Shown: positions 12,317 to 22,629 of the stretch, in pieces
How positions within the stretch are numbered: position 1 is the first letter of the stretch
Layout: every line of letters begins with the position of its first letter
Source of the DNA: Dipteris shenzhenensis
Taxonomy: Eukaryota > Polypodiophyta > Polypodiopsida > Gleicheniales
NCBI GenBank assembly: GCA_047967505.1
Contig: CM106540.1
Direction: 5' to 3' (one strand)
DNA length: 64,000 nt
Translations under genes and position numbers: made by a program
Notes under the pieces: model-generated
Database searches by the model: none
What the model saw: only the letters and a program-made list of their open reading frames with translations
What the model was told of the DNA's origin: nothing

Positions 12317-12460
12317 AATGCACTCTATTGTAAGTATTTAGATATAGTGAACCCCCTAGAAGTTTCAAAGCTTTGGATTTCAAGGTTCAATGTAGTCTAT
12401 TGTAAGTATTTAGATATAGTGAACCCCTTAGAAATTTTAGAGCTTTGGATTTGAGGGTTG
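12317..12460. repeat. 72-bp tandem duplication
   Basis: Unit 1 is 12317-12388 and unit 2 is 12389-12460. Both contain TCTATTGTAAGTATTTAGAT and AGCTTTGGATTT. The unit length is divisible by three, so an open frame running through it repeats 24 residues, but that frame has no other sign of being a gene. Confidence 0.9.
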
Positions 12461-12819
12461 AATGCTTTTATTCTCCTCATTATTTGCACGAATTATACTT
12501 CGTCTTATCTCGTTCCTTGTTGTCACAATTGATGTCTTGCCTAAAGAGGATGTCTTGATTTTTTCTCATGTTGTTTTTTATTGTTGCAGATGGCTTCCAT
12601 ATTTCAATCTACAAAGTTGAGGATTCAAGCAAGGTTTTATCATCCTAGCCTTTTGGAAAGGGCATTATGTTACCTCTTTTCCTCCCATACCACTTTGATG
12701 GGTTAAGTGATTTTCATGTTTACTCCTCACCTTTGCGCACCATACATGCTAATTCTCTATTTTTGTTTCGAGAAATTTGAATTCCGTTATTTTTTCTTAC
12801 TTTTGGATGACATCTGTAT
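12461..12819. other. AT-rich sequence, nothing recognised
   Basis: No coding similarity, RNA gene or repeat could be identified. It lies just beyond the broken 3' end of minus-strand Copia relic 2. Confidence 0.35.
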
Positions 12820-12879
12820 TCACAACTTGCCACCTATTTTTCTCTTCTTTTGCCAATCATCACTTAGACAACTCCATTG

Positions 12880-13170
12880 GCCTCCAATAGCATTGACTAT
12901 TTTGATATATTCCATCTCTATATAAATGAGAGGTAGCTTGACTATTGCTCCAATAGCATTGACTATTTTGATATATTCCATCTCTATGTAAATAAGAGGT
13001 ACCTTGAGAAAGATGAGAGTCCCACATGTATCACAAAAATGCTGATAATGATGTATCACAGAAATAAGAGGTACCTTGAGAAAGATGAGTGTCCCACATG
13101 TATCATAGAAATGCTCTGATACCAGGGATGTGAGCTCCCTCTTAATCCCACATGTATCACAGAAATGCTG
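12880..13170. repeat. Overlapping short tandem duplications at the integrase break
   Basis: A segment beginning CCAATAGCATTGACTATTTT occurs twice (about 12888 and 12950). A second unit with AAGAGGTACCTTGAGAAAGA and CCCACATGTATCA occurs twice (about 12990 and 13067), and CCCACATGTATCACAGAAAT recurs near 13147. Together they replace the normal remainder of the integrase core. Confidence 0.85.
13113..13124 (-). other. Sequence identical to a Copia tRNA-Met primer-binding site, misplaced
   Basis: Read on the minus strand these bases are TGGTATCAGAGC, the usual PBS of plant Copia elements. It lies inside the repeated end of relic 2's integrase, not next to a recognisable LTR. It could be a fragment of another element's LTR/PBS junction joined here by template switching or recombination, or a chance match. 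Confidence 0.45.
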
Positions 13171-13581
13171 AAAGTCATGAGAGAGATACTCTCCACCATT
13201 GTCAGTCCGTAGGCATTTAAGCGTTCTACCTGACTGATTCTCAACCAAGGCCAGCCATTTCTGAAATACTTGGAACACATCACTCTTCTGAGCTATAGCA
13301 TAAGCCCACATTTTCCTAGTTGCATCATCAATGAATGTCACATAGTATTCAGCCCCGCCTAATGGCCGTGTAGGCATGGGACCACATACGTCTGAATGCA
13401 CCAAATCAAGCATTTTAAACTCTTTCTTTCCCCTTCTTTTATGGGCTGATTTAGTCTGCTTCCCATAGAGACAATGCTCACAAAATTCAAAATCAGAGAA
13501 ACTCAAATGCAGCACATAACCCAAATGGCATAAGAGTTTCATTCCATTCTGGCTCATGTGCCCCAACCTGCAATGCCACAA
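13165..13581 (-). pseudogene. Copia integrase relic, truncated
   Basis: The frame starts MWHCRLGHMSQNGMKLL, the region before integrase with a zinc-binding His, and continues through [36 protein letters not shown] and LRTDNGGEYLS. Two of the three acidic catalytic residues (the Asp of FIDD and the Asp of RTDNGG) are present. The frame then enters repeated HFCDTCG segments and the third catalytic Glu is missing, so the domain cannot be active. Confidence 0.9.
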
Positions 13582-13706
13582 AGAAGTGCTGGCTGCTCGG
13601 TTATTACAACAACATGATCAAATACCCTTGATACATGTAAGGGATACAAAGTCCCACACTTGGCACCCCTGGCCAAAAGCATAGAGCCCTTCTGAATTTT
13701 CCAACT

Positions 13707-14375
13707 CTAAAAGCCAAAAGTGGTGTGAAAACCAGCATCGTCTAGCTGACCCACTGAAATAAGACTCTTGGTCATCTTAGGCACATGTTTCACATGTTTC
13801 AAAACAAATGCAGACCCATTTGCAAAAGAAAACTTTATGTCACCTGCTCCCACTATGTCACATGCATAGTCATTTCCAAGATGCACACAACCTGTCTTTC
13901 CACTGTCATAAGTAGAGAACCATTCCCTATGGGGAGTAACATGGAATGAAGCACCAGAATCCAAAATCCAATCCTGGGAATATGCATCATCTGAAGTGGT
14001 AAGCAACTCTGCAGATAAACTAGACATGAAGAGAACGTCATTGTCACTATCATGTGTGACTGCATTGATCTCCTCGATCTTCACTTTTCCTTTGTCCTCC
14101 CTTGGACTCTCTTCCTTTTGATTTTCACCCCAATTTGCATTCTTTTTCTTATCCTTTTGCTCTCTTTTTAGCTTGTAGCAATCCTTTTTCATATGGCCCT
14201 TCTTGCCATAGTGGTAACACTCAATGTTCCGTGCCTTGGATTTGCTACGAGATTTTCCTCTTTCTTGGGACTTCCTCCTGAACTGTGATCTGCCCCTTTG
14301 CACATTTAAGGTTGTTGCCGTCCATAGACTTCCGTCTAATCTCCTCGACCAATAAGCTACCCACAACATCATCAA
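13707..14375 (-). pseudogene. Copia zinc knuckle and protease relic
   Basis: This minus-strand frame is open for 222 codons. It has CYHYGKKGHMKKDC, a zinc knuckle in which the second Cys is replaced by Tyr (a single G-to-A change would do this). A Lys-rich stretch follows, then WILDSGASFHVTP, the aspartic protease active site with the normal DSGA, and LKHVKHVPKMTKSLISVGQL, typical of the region before integrase. A frame change lies on each side. Confidence 0.9.
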
Positions 14376-14900
14376 GTTTCAGTACTCCACCAGGTGCAGA
14401 GTTACTGACAGCTGTACGGAAGGTATCCCATGAGAATGGCAATGAACATAAGAGAAATATTGCCTTAGTCTCCGCATCAAAATTCATCTTCTGAGCCTGA
14501 AGCTGGCTGAAAATAATATTGAATTTATTCAAGTGAGAAGCAATGGAGACCCCTTCCTTCATCTGCAGCTCAAACAACTCTTCATGAGGTATACTTTATT
14601 AGAGGCAGTTTCCTTCTCATAAGTGGCACATAGTTTCTTCCACAAATCTTCCGTAGTCTGCTCATTTACTACTGTGAAATAAACTGACTCTCCAAGATGA
14701 AGTCTAATAGTAGACTTTGCTAATGCATCCAACTCATTCCAATCATCCTCAGACATATTTGCAGGCTTAGCTTTAATCCTCCCTGCCAAGGGTTTAATCT
14801 GCTTCTTTTGAATAAGCACATCCCTTATTTGTTCTTTCCACAAAGAAAAGTTTGTCCCATCAAACTTTTTAATGCTGAAAAAACATGGAAGAGGATGCCA
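14245..14900 (-). pseudogene. Copia gag relic (two frames)
   Basis: The N-terminal piece (about 14890-14559) carries FDGTNFSLWKEQIRDVL and LHLGESVYFTVVNEQTTEDL. The second piece (14577-14245) carries EGVSIASHLNKFNIIFSQL and DDVVGSLLVEEIRRK. The pieces are in different frames and join near 14575 by a one-base shift. Another one-base shift separates the probable ATG near 14900 from the rest. The domain is the UBN2 gag of Ty1/Copia. Confidence 0.85.
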
Positions 14901-16352
14901 TGATGCAAATGAAACAAAATCCCAAATGCTAGTGCCTGCAAGAGAGAATCACACTAAATACCAGGTGCACCCAAATGTGTATGCCACAATAGAGTGAAAT
15001 ATCACCAAAACTCAAAGCTCAAAGCATCAAAAGATGTATCTGGCTCATGTGCATATACTATGCATCCATATGAGCAAATCTGGCCCAAAAGAAAATGCCA
15101 ACTGCAATGGCAATTCAAAATGCCAATAAGTGCCAAATGACTCAAGCATAAACACCGCGTCCACTGGCATATGCATTAATAATATCTCATCCAAGAGAGC
15201 ATAGCACTATCAGTGCATCACCTGCAATGTGTCAAAGCTGTCCCTCAGCATAAAATAGCATCCATGTGCAAAGCGTCCATAAAAATAGCATCCCACAAGG
15301 CAATTTGGGCCTATCAGCACATCCAATAAGGACCGCAATGCATCCAAATGGCCTATAAATCATCCACTGCAACCCAATGCACACCAGGAATGAGCGCACA
15401 CTGCTCAAACTGCAACCAGAGTGATCTGCATAAGGTATGCTCAAGAAATCATAGTCTCACGGTAATGACCGCTACTGAAAATAGAACCTGAGATGCCTCA
15501 AAACATGGGCGCCATTGCATAATCGAACTCAGCAAGAAAATCTGCAAATATCTCTCTTCTGTCGGAACTCCAAAATCCCAACCGATGAGTGAGAAATGGG
15601 AGTCAACATTTATCCACTGCCATGTGGCATAAATCTAAGGTTTCAAAACCTTAGAATGAAAAATGCATAACAGAGAGACGAAATCGAATACACAGAGATC
15701 TATAACTCTGAAAATCCTCCACCGAATTGCGTAAGAACTGACAGGTAGGGGTTTTTGGGCGTCCGGAACGCAATGGGACAGACGGTTTTGGAAACCGTGG
15801 TCTCAATCACTGGGTCCAACACACGGACTGAAAAACGTTTTTGGAAATAGAGTTGTTTGTAAACTCCACCGGAGTGCGAATGATGAGCAACATAGGAGTT
15901 TTAGGACCTTGTGAGTCCACCGGAACTGACAGATCTGCAAATGGTTGCTCCAAACTTGAGTTCCAACACCCGGGCAGAAAAACGCAGAAACTGACACAGT
16001 GAGTCAGAAATCCAATGAAATGATCCCAGATTCAAGAATGACGGTGTTTCCAAGCTCCTGAAGTGAAGTGGACACGAAAAGCAAGCAATAGTTGCCTCTA
16101 CAAGTCAATATGGAGTCTCTGTCATCGAATGGAACAGGGGAAAGCTCAAAAAACGACTTTTTCTTTGAAAACACTTAACAGGCTCTCAAAACCACTTCGC
16201 AAAACCAAAGTGACTTTTCCAAAGGCTTCTCCAAGGTCTCTACACACTCGGATGCAAGTAAAGTCACCTACAAAGCTTTCCCACAGAGCTTCTCCTTCCT
16301 CCCACAGAGCTGCTGAGCTTCAAGCATTCATGCACGCTCAGTTAGATCACCC
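14901..16352 (-). other. Leader of Copia relic 2
   Basis: This is the stretch between the PBS and gag, about 1.45 kb, unusually long for a small Copia element. It has no domain I recognise. Phrases such as CTGACAG with CTCCACCGGA-like words recur between 15700 and 15960, suggesting old internal duplication. It may include an unrelated insertion. Confidence 0.4.
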
Positions 16353-16366
16353 GGGCTCTAATACCA
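16353..16366 (-). other. Primer-binding site of Copia relic 2
   Basis: The minus strand reads TGGTATTAGAGCCC, complementary to the 3' end of initiator tRNA-Met with one C-to-T difference from TGGTATCAGAGCC. Two bases separate it from the LTR end. Confidence 0.85.
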
Positions 16367-16368
16367 AT

Positions 16369-16632
16369 TGAGAGTGCTCTCAACGGAAGCAAGAACAGAA
16401 GAGGGAGAGAGAGAAACAGAGAGCCACACAAGTTTTGGTGGGTGCAGAACCACCCTAATCTTCTTTTTCATTCATTTATATATGTGTTTGAGTATTGTAC
16501 ATAACCAGGGTAAAGGCACAGTGATCTTTAACCCCCACAAAAGAGGCGTAGTCCCATCCTGAGTAAAGAATACTATTAGGGCCAGGAGATAGGTCAACTT
16601 ATATAGGACAAGAGCAAGTCAAATAGTGCACA
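16369..16632 (-). repeat. 5' LTR of Copia relic 2
   Basis: On the minus strand the repeat starts TGTGCACTATTTGAC and ends GAGAGCACTCTCA, giving the TG...CA termini expected of an LTR. The inner end is fixed by the adjacent PBS; the outer end at 16632 is my estimate from the TG start. It contains TATATAAG near the outer end and TATATAAAT further in. No second copy of this LTR was found in the window. Confidence 0.6.
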
Positions 16633-17960
16633 TGGTGCCCCCTAGTTGTGGCCATTATTTATGCTCATGAATTTCTTTTTTGGCAGTTGCTTTTTTTAGA
16701 GTAAAAAAGTGGATGGTGTAAATTTGGAGATCGCATATAGCTATTTTCAAACCTACAAGTATAAACAAACAACTTTTGTTATGTTTAGAAGTCATAAGTT
16801 TTTAGTATCTCAAGTGCATAAGCTACTATTACATAAGGATGAGTTTCTATGTTCCCATAAAGATGCTACATAGATTCTTAACAGGGTTCATATGTGCTTG
16901 AAATTCTTGATTTGACAAAAATAGTTTTGGCGTAAAACTAGTGTTGACAAAATGGAACATTCGGAACAATCTCACATTCATGAGATTTGGGATACACCAC
17001 AGCTCAAGGATATTATTAACTTATTGTGAGCTCCCTCTTTGACAAGTAAATAGCCATGGAATTCATCCTCTTTAAATTTTGTGGTCCTGTGGAAGCTTTT
17101 CATGAACACAAAGCATTCATTCATGTTCCAATGTGGAAGCCACATGATGTAGGGATCTCATAGGGTCCTTATTGATATACATAAGGCGTCCTATGTACAA
17201 AAAAAACCATATACAAAGTCAAATCATGTCAGTCATGTTGGCCCATTGCATACTCCAAGGCAAAAATACTAATATGGGATATGAAGTGACACTTGGGATA
17301 ATGTTTGCAGAGAGGAAGTATAATGACAGAGAAGCTAAGGACGAATTTGGAGATTCCAAAGCTCTTAAGGACCCCTGAGGGAGGATACAACCCATAGCAT
17401 AAGTCCTCTATATATGGAATAGAAACTAAAAAGAGACAAGGTATTTCTATATGCAAAGGGATGATAACTTTTTGGATTGCTGTATGAGATACATTGAGTA
17501 GTAATGGCTCTGCATGCATTTCAATGGTCTGTATTAATGTTAGTATAAGTACTCCAACTCACTAGTGGGAATCATGCAATGACAAAACAACGATTGCATA
17601 AAATTAATACAAAAGATGGAGCATCTGGAGGCATATGAATCCAATAATGAGATCCCTCATGAAGCACCACCTGTTAAGGTGCTATAATGAGATTGTAAAT
17701 TTTTTATGTTGTTGTGACATCGATAACTAGTGGGGTTCGGTGACGAAGTTTGCAGTCCCATAGTTAAGGTTTTTTGTTCTCACAATTCCTTTTTATGGAT
17801 GGATCTAGGTGAGTGGAACTCCCTCAACATCATTATGAATTACAATCGTCTCATCAATCTTAATCAGTAATGTATTCTCTGTCCTTGATTTGTTCCATCA
17901 ATACATGGTCACGTCATGTAAAAATATTGTTCAAAAGTTGTATGGGTTTTGTCAAAAGTT
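16633..17960. other. Sequence without recognised genes
   Basis: No domain, RNA gene or strong repeat is visible. Short open frames lack any known motif. Confidence 0.35.
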
Positions 17961-17965
17961 AGTCT

Positions 17966-18035
17966 TGCAACACACACACACACACACAATAACTTTGATT
18001 AGTAAATGTATCTCACACACACAAGTACTTATTTC

Positions 18036-18111
<76 letters not shown>

Positions 18112-18660
18112 TATTTCCCAACTATGAATTATTCTTTCATGTACCCTCGTGAAATCTCCCCTTTACACTCTCTTTTTAACCACCCCACACACCAAGCCCA
18201 CTAATCGTCCCATATCTCCTCTAATCTCGTCTCAGCCCATGCAGTCATTCGCTCCTTCTCCACTTGTGACTTAAACTTCACTTGTGGCTTAATTTCTTTT
18301 AAATTATCTAAGAATCCATATAGTTGACTATATTCCTAGGTAAAGCGATAACAAGCCGGGGAAAACAAGCATTACCTGTCTACCCAAATGTAACTATGAT
18401 GTTCTAACACCTAGTTTTTTTGGATGGTGGTAGGTAAGTGGACGCTGACCTTAGAACCTGGACTGCCTGAGTATTTGACATCTTTTTTCAATATTTTGTT
18501 TATCAAACTCAATATTATTAAAAGTACTTAATTTTCATCAAAATTTTTGCAAACTCTAGTTATTGCACTTTTCAAATTAGATGTCTCAAATATTTTTTCC
18601 TTATATGTTTCCCTTTTCTTACTTTTTATCCAATGGATGTGAATTATTTGTATGGCACTA
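17966..18660. repeat. Dispersed segment, copy A
   Basis: Copy A starts in an AC-rich tract. It continues through TTTGATTAGTAAATGTATCT, CCACCCCACACACCAAGCCC, ATGATGTTCTAACACCTAGT, TGGATGGTGG and TTTTTGCAAACTCTAGTT. Copies B (18985-19617) and C (21297-21587) share long parts of this series. It has no coding content. It could be a non-autonomous repeat or a local segmental duplication. Its right end differs from B and C by an inverted-repeat extension. Confidence 0.85.
18039..18107. repeat. (AC)n microsatellite, about 34 units
   Basis: This is the longest perfect dinucleotide run in the window, with 69 bases of alternating A and C inside copy A of the dispersed segment. A shorter AC run lies at about 17970-17988. 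Confidence 0.97.
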
Positions 18661-18754
18661 ACCCGACCAAAGGCTAGTTGGGAAATCAAAGCGTGTGTTT
18701 AGATTAAAAACTCCCATCAATAATTGAGCCATATAATTAATTCACATCCATTGG
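18630..18754. repeat. 27-bp imperfect inverted repeat with a 71-base loop
   Basis: The left arm (18630-18656) starts CCAATGGATGTGAATTA and the right arm (18728-18754) is its reverse complement with about three mismatches. The loop includes AGATTAAAAACTCCCATCAA, which is the reverse complement of the right end of copies B and C. Copy A therefore carries an inverted version of that end. Confidence 0.85.
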
Positions 18755-18984
18755 ATAATCTCTAGTGATTTTGTGATTTGCCTTATTTTTTACTAACTTT
18801 TATGTATATTTTGCAGAAGTGGTTTACGCATTTACTATTAGCATCATTTTTTCATTTTGACACTTCTTATACAGATCCACTTTTATTCACTTATTGTCAG
18901 TAAGTGGGGAAAGTTCCACATGGTGGGCTTATTCTCCACCATGTGATCTTACCCTCTGGGTTGGGGGTGGGTCACACACACACA

Positions 18985-19025
18985 TACACACACACAAAAT
19001 AATTTTGATTAGTAAATGTATCTCA

Positions 19026-19063
<38 letters not shown>

Positions 19064-19617
19064 TACTTCCCAACTATGAATTAGTCTTTCATGTACCCTC
19101 ATGAAATCTCCCCTTTATACTCTCTTTTTAACCACCCCACACACCAAGCCCACTAATCATCCCATACCTCCCCTAATCCTGTCTCAACCCATGCACTCAT
19201 TCACTCCTCCACTTTTGACTTAAACTTCACTTGTGGCTTAAATTTTTTTTAAATTATCTAAGAGTCCATATGGTTGTCTATATTCCTAGGGAAAGCGATA
19301 ACAAGCTGGGAAAAACATGCATTACATGTCTACCCAAATGTAACTATGATGTTCTAACACCTAGTTTGTTTGGATGGTGGCAGCTAAGTGGACCCCGACC
19401 TTGGAACCTGGACTGCCTTTTTCCAATATTATGTTTATCAAACTCAATATTATTAAAAACTCTTAATTTTGATCGAAATTTTTGCAAACTCTAGTTGTTG
19501 CATTTTTCAACTTAGATGTCTCAAACATTTTTTGTTTATATGTTTCCCTTTTTTTACTTTTTATCCTATTGATGGAATTAATTGTATGGCTCAATTATTG
19601 ATGGGACTTTTTAATCT
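18985..19617. repeat. Dispersed segment, copy B
   Basis: It follows the same order as copy A from the AC-rich tract through ACACCAAGCCCACTAAT, GATGTTCTAACACCTAGT and TTTTTGCAAACTCTAGTTG, and ends TTGATGGGACTTTTTAATCT just before another AC tract. Relative to A and C it lacks a short piece near 19420 (GAGGATTCGACATC). Confidence 0.88.
19029..19060. repeat. (AC)n microsatellite
   Basis: About 16 AC units lie inside copy B of the dispersed segment. Confidence 0.95.
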
Positions 19618-19652
19618 ACACACACACACATACACACACACACACACACACA
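19618..19652. repeat. (AC)n microsatellite, interrupted
   Basis: An AC run with one TAC interruption immediately follows the right end of copy B. A similar but shorter run follows copy C at about 21588-21601. Confidence 0.95.
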
Positions 19653-21296
19653 AATCTCTCATAAAAATTTCACACATACAAGCATACATCTCCTTGACTC
19701 TAACCCCAAAACCACCACTTTGTTGTAAGTTGGATAGATTTTGAAAATCACCATAAAGGTGATTCTTAGAATAAAGTAAAATTCTCCACACTTTTTTAAT
19801 TATAATAAAATAATATTCTTGGTAGCATGTAAACACGCTCTAGACCCTTATACACCCTCATGAACCTTTGCTTAAGCACATCCCAATACCATGCTTGCTT
19901 TTTATGATGTAAGAATTGTTTCAATTAGTTTTATTTGCGCTTGCTGCGAGTTTGTTCTTTGTTAGAAGATAAATATAAAGCTCCCCTTGTTATGTGTATA
20001 GTCCTAGTACCCCCACCCTTTACTTGCAAACCAAACCTTAGCCCCTAGTTAAATGCATACTCTAACCTATTTGTAAATGTTATCCAAGATGATAGTTACA
20101 CCGCCTTGCTTATTGATTTATTTCTACGTGTACTTAACTGGTCACCATCCTTGATTTTATGCTCAACCTTTCTTTTTATATTTCGCACCTTACTGCTCCC
20201 TTTCCCTTAGCCTCGCACCTTCGTGGTCTCCCTGCGGAGTGCTCTCTCTTTCTCTACTAGCTCCCCCTACTAGCTACGTGAAGACCTGGACCTTGCCCCG
20301 TTGATCCGTATTACCTCTTCGCCCCCTTCTAGCTCCTGTGGACCTTCTGCTTTCTCAGGTTTTCTCTGCCATGCTTTATTGTTCTTTATTTATAGTTAAC
20401 ACACACACATACCCTCATGGTTTTTTTTTAAATTTACATAAACTACCCTTCTTCCCTAGTTCTTAAGAATCTCAAAATTAGCCTTCTTCCCTAGTTCTTA
20501 AAATTCTTAAATTTAACCTTCTTCCATAGGGTTTTCTATATGTTGGCTCACTCATCTTTATATTAACATAGGGATTTCTCTATACCACCATAGGAAATTC
20601 TCTAGGCCTATCCCTTAGATGCACTGACCCATGGCCTCCACTGCCCTTCTATCTCTTTCTTTGGCCATATTAACCGTTTTAATGTCGTTGTTCTTTATAA
20701 GGCCACCACCTTTGACATCTCTATTGTGCTCTTACAAGACTACTATGTGCATGCAAAATTCTCGATTACCTTCGTGTCTCTTAGCTCCCTCTTATCCTTC
20801 ACGTTTCGTGCCTCCCTGCCAATCTTGTTCTGAGGAAACATGAGGATCATCATGATTACTTTGCTCAAAGTTATCTTCTCCACCATTAGCCATAGGCATG
20901 AAGTTCCCCCTTTTTTTCTTCTCTACTCGCAACAACTCATGATTGCTGCTACGTAACAACCATTCTTGCTATTCCTCATTGCTCTAATGTGATTCTCCAC
21001 TGCTGGTAATCTATTCTTGTTCTTGCTGTTCTAGGTCTCTCGGTACACTGCCATGCGACTTGGACTCACGTAATGGCACTTTTCTCCATGCTTTCTATTT
21101 TGAAGGGCCATGCTTAGTTCCCTCACATTCTTTCTTCTTGGTAGCCTCTTAAATCGTTCACTCTTTTGATTTACTGCTTCCTGACTCCCGGAGGCAACCT
21201 CCCTTTATGCGTTTAGCAACCTTAGATGCTAGCCAGTCACTGCTTACCCTGAACAACCCAAACTTTTTCGTGTGTTCTCCCAGTTCCTAGCTATTA
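19653..21296. other. Pyrimidine-rich sequence without recognised genes
   Basis: C/T-rich intergenic sequence lies between dispersed copies B and C. An ATG-started frame at 20631-20843 would encode a 70-residue peptide with a hydrophobic N-terminus (MASTALLSLSLAILTVLMSL). No homologue is recognised and the base composition alone makes such hydrophobic frames likely, so I do not call it a gene. Confidence 0.35.
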
Positions 21297-21587
21297 ATGT
21301 TTCTAACACCTAGTTTGTTTGGATGGTGGCAGCTAAGTGGACCCCGACCTTGGAACCTGGACTGCCTGAGGATTCGACATCTTTTTTCAATATTATGTTT
21401 ATCAAACTCAATATTATTAAAATTCTTTATTTTGATCGAAATTTTTGCAAACTCTAGTTGTTGCATTTTTCAACTTAGATGTCTCAAACATTTTTTTAAA
21501 ATATGTTTCCCTTTTTTTACTTTTTATCCTATTGATGGAATTAATTGTATGGCTCAATTATTGATGGGACTTTTTAATCTAATCTAC
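21297..21587. repeat. Dispersed segment, copy C (right half only)
   Basis: It begins at GTTTCTAACACCTAGTTTG and runs to TTGATGGGACTTTTTAATCT, followed by an AC tract exactly as in copy B. It matches B more closely than A. The left half seen in A and B is absent. Confidence 0.88.
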
Positions 21588-22383
21588 ACACACACACACA
21601 CAGAGTTTCTAACCCCTCCCCCCTCCCACACATATATTTATTCTCTATTTGTGGCACCTTTAAAAAAGTTTTTAATTTTATTACCATTTCCCTCCCTTTT
21701 ATTTATCTTACTTGATTTGTGGCACCTTAAAAAACAATTTTATTTTATGAATTTAATTAGATTTATTTAATATAAAAAATCATCTTATCTACAATTTACC
21801 ATCCCCCCTTTTCTCTCTCTGATGTGGCTTGGCAAGCCACATGCCTTTTAACAACCCCACCTTATATATATTTTCTTTTTCCTTGATTTGTGGCTCCTTT
21901 TTAAAAAAAATTCATTTATCTTATTCCCAAATTTCTCCCCCCTCTTTATTTATTGATTTGTGGCACTTTATCTTATTTATTATCCTTTATCTTTTACTTA
22001 CATTATGTGAATTAGATGCTCTTATGACTTTTTTAGTCATGGCGCTTGCTCTTATGCTTTTTTCATAGCTTGGCTCCTTTTATTTGCTCAATACTCCACT
22101 TACTCTTGCAAGCATGCTCCACATATTCTTCCAAGCATCATCTACTTCTTCTACAAGCTTTGCACTACTTACCGACATTGATTTTGCCTTAGATGTGGTC
22201 AGCCATACTTCATTGCCTTACTTTTTACCTCCCTTATTTCTCAGGGGCAACCTTTTTGTTGTGAATTCATCCCCCGTATTTTCCCTTCCTAGTACCCTTC
22301 TAATCATTTGATTAGTATTGGCATTGCACAAATTTTATATATATACTACCCTAGTCTCTACTTTACCCATGGCCCTAAAAAGA

Positions 22384-22400
22384 CCCCCCCCCCCCCCCCC
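22384..22400. repeat. Poly-C tract (17 C)
   Basis: A perfect mononucleotide run of C. Its length is likely to vary and be prone to sequencing error. Confidence 0.95.
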
Positions 22401-22573
22401 AACACATCTATGCTATACTTATCAATCATTGTTAATTAAAACTTCTTCTAAACCCCCTAGATTAACTAACCCCTCAAATGTTATATTCCTTTATTTACAC
22501 TACAATTGGCATTTCATATTTTTTAAACCTCTACTCATTTCTTGCTATATCTCTCTATCTATAGCTACATATC

Positions 22574-22576
<3 letters not shown>

Positions 22577-22629
<53 letters not shown>
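22577..22629. repeat. Compound (CT)n(TA)n microsatellite
   Basis: About 16 CT units are directly followed by about 11 TA units. Confidence 0.97.

Larger units (their letters stand above)
12820..16632 (-). mobile_element. Ty1/Copia retrotransposon relic 2 (5' LTR to integrase)
   Basis: On the minus strand the order is 5' LTR (16632-16369), PBS (16366-16353), a leader of about 1.45 kb, gag (about 14900-14245), zinc knuckle and protease (14375-13707), and integrase (13581 to about 13165). The reverse transcriptase, RNase H and 3' LTR are absent. At the broken end the integrase frame runs into short tandem repeats. Several frameshifts separate the domains. The gag start has KFDGTNFSLW, the protease has WILDSGASFHVT and the integrase has [12 protein letters not shown]. 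It is a 5' half of an element that lost its 3' half. Confidence 0.88.

Noticed and set aside
12146-12454. 102-codon frame with a 24-residue repeat
   Set aside because: The repeat follows from a 72-bp DNA duplication that happens to be a multiple of three; nothing else suggests coding.
17890-18204. Open frame with a long Thr-His repeat
   Set aside because: The repeat is the (AC)n microsatellite read through; the frame has no other protein-like content.
20631-20843. 70-residue frame with a signal-peptide-like start
   Set aside because: Hydrophobic runs are expected from pyrimidine-rich DNA; no mature-domain motif, homologue or gene context supports it.
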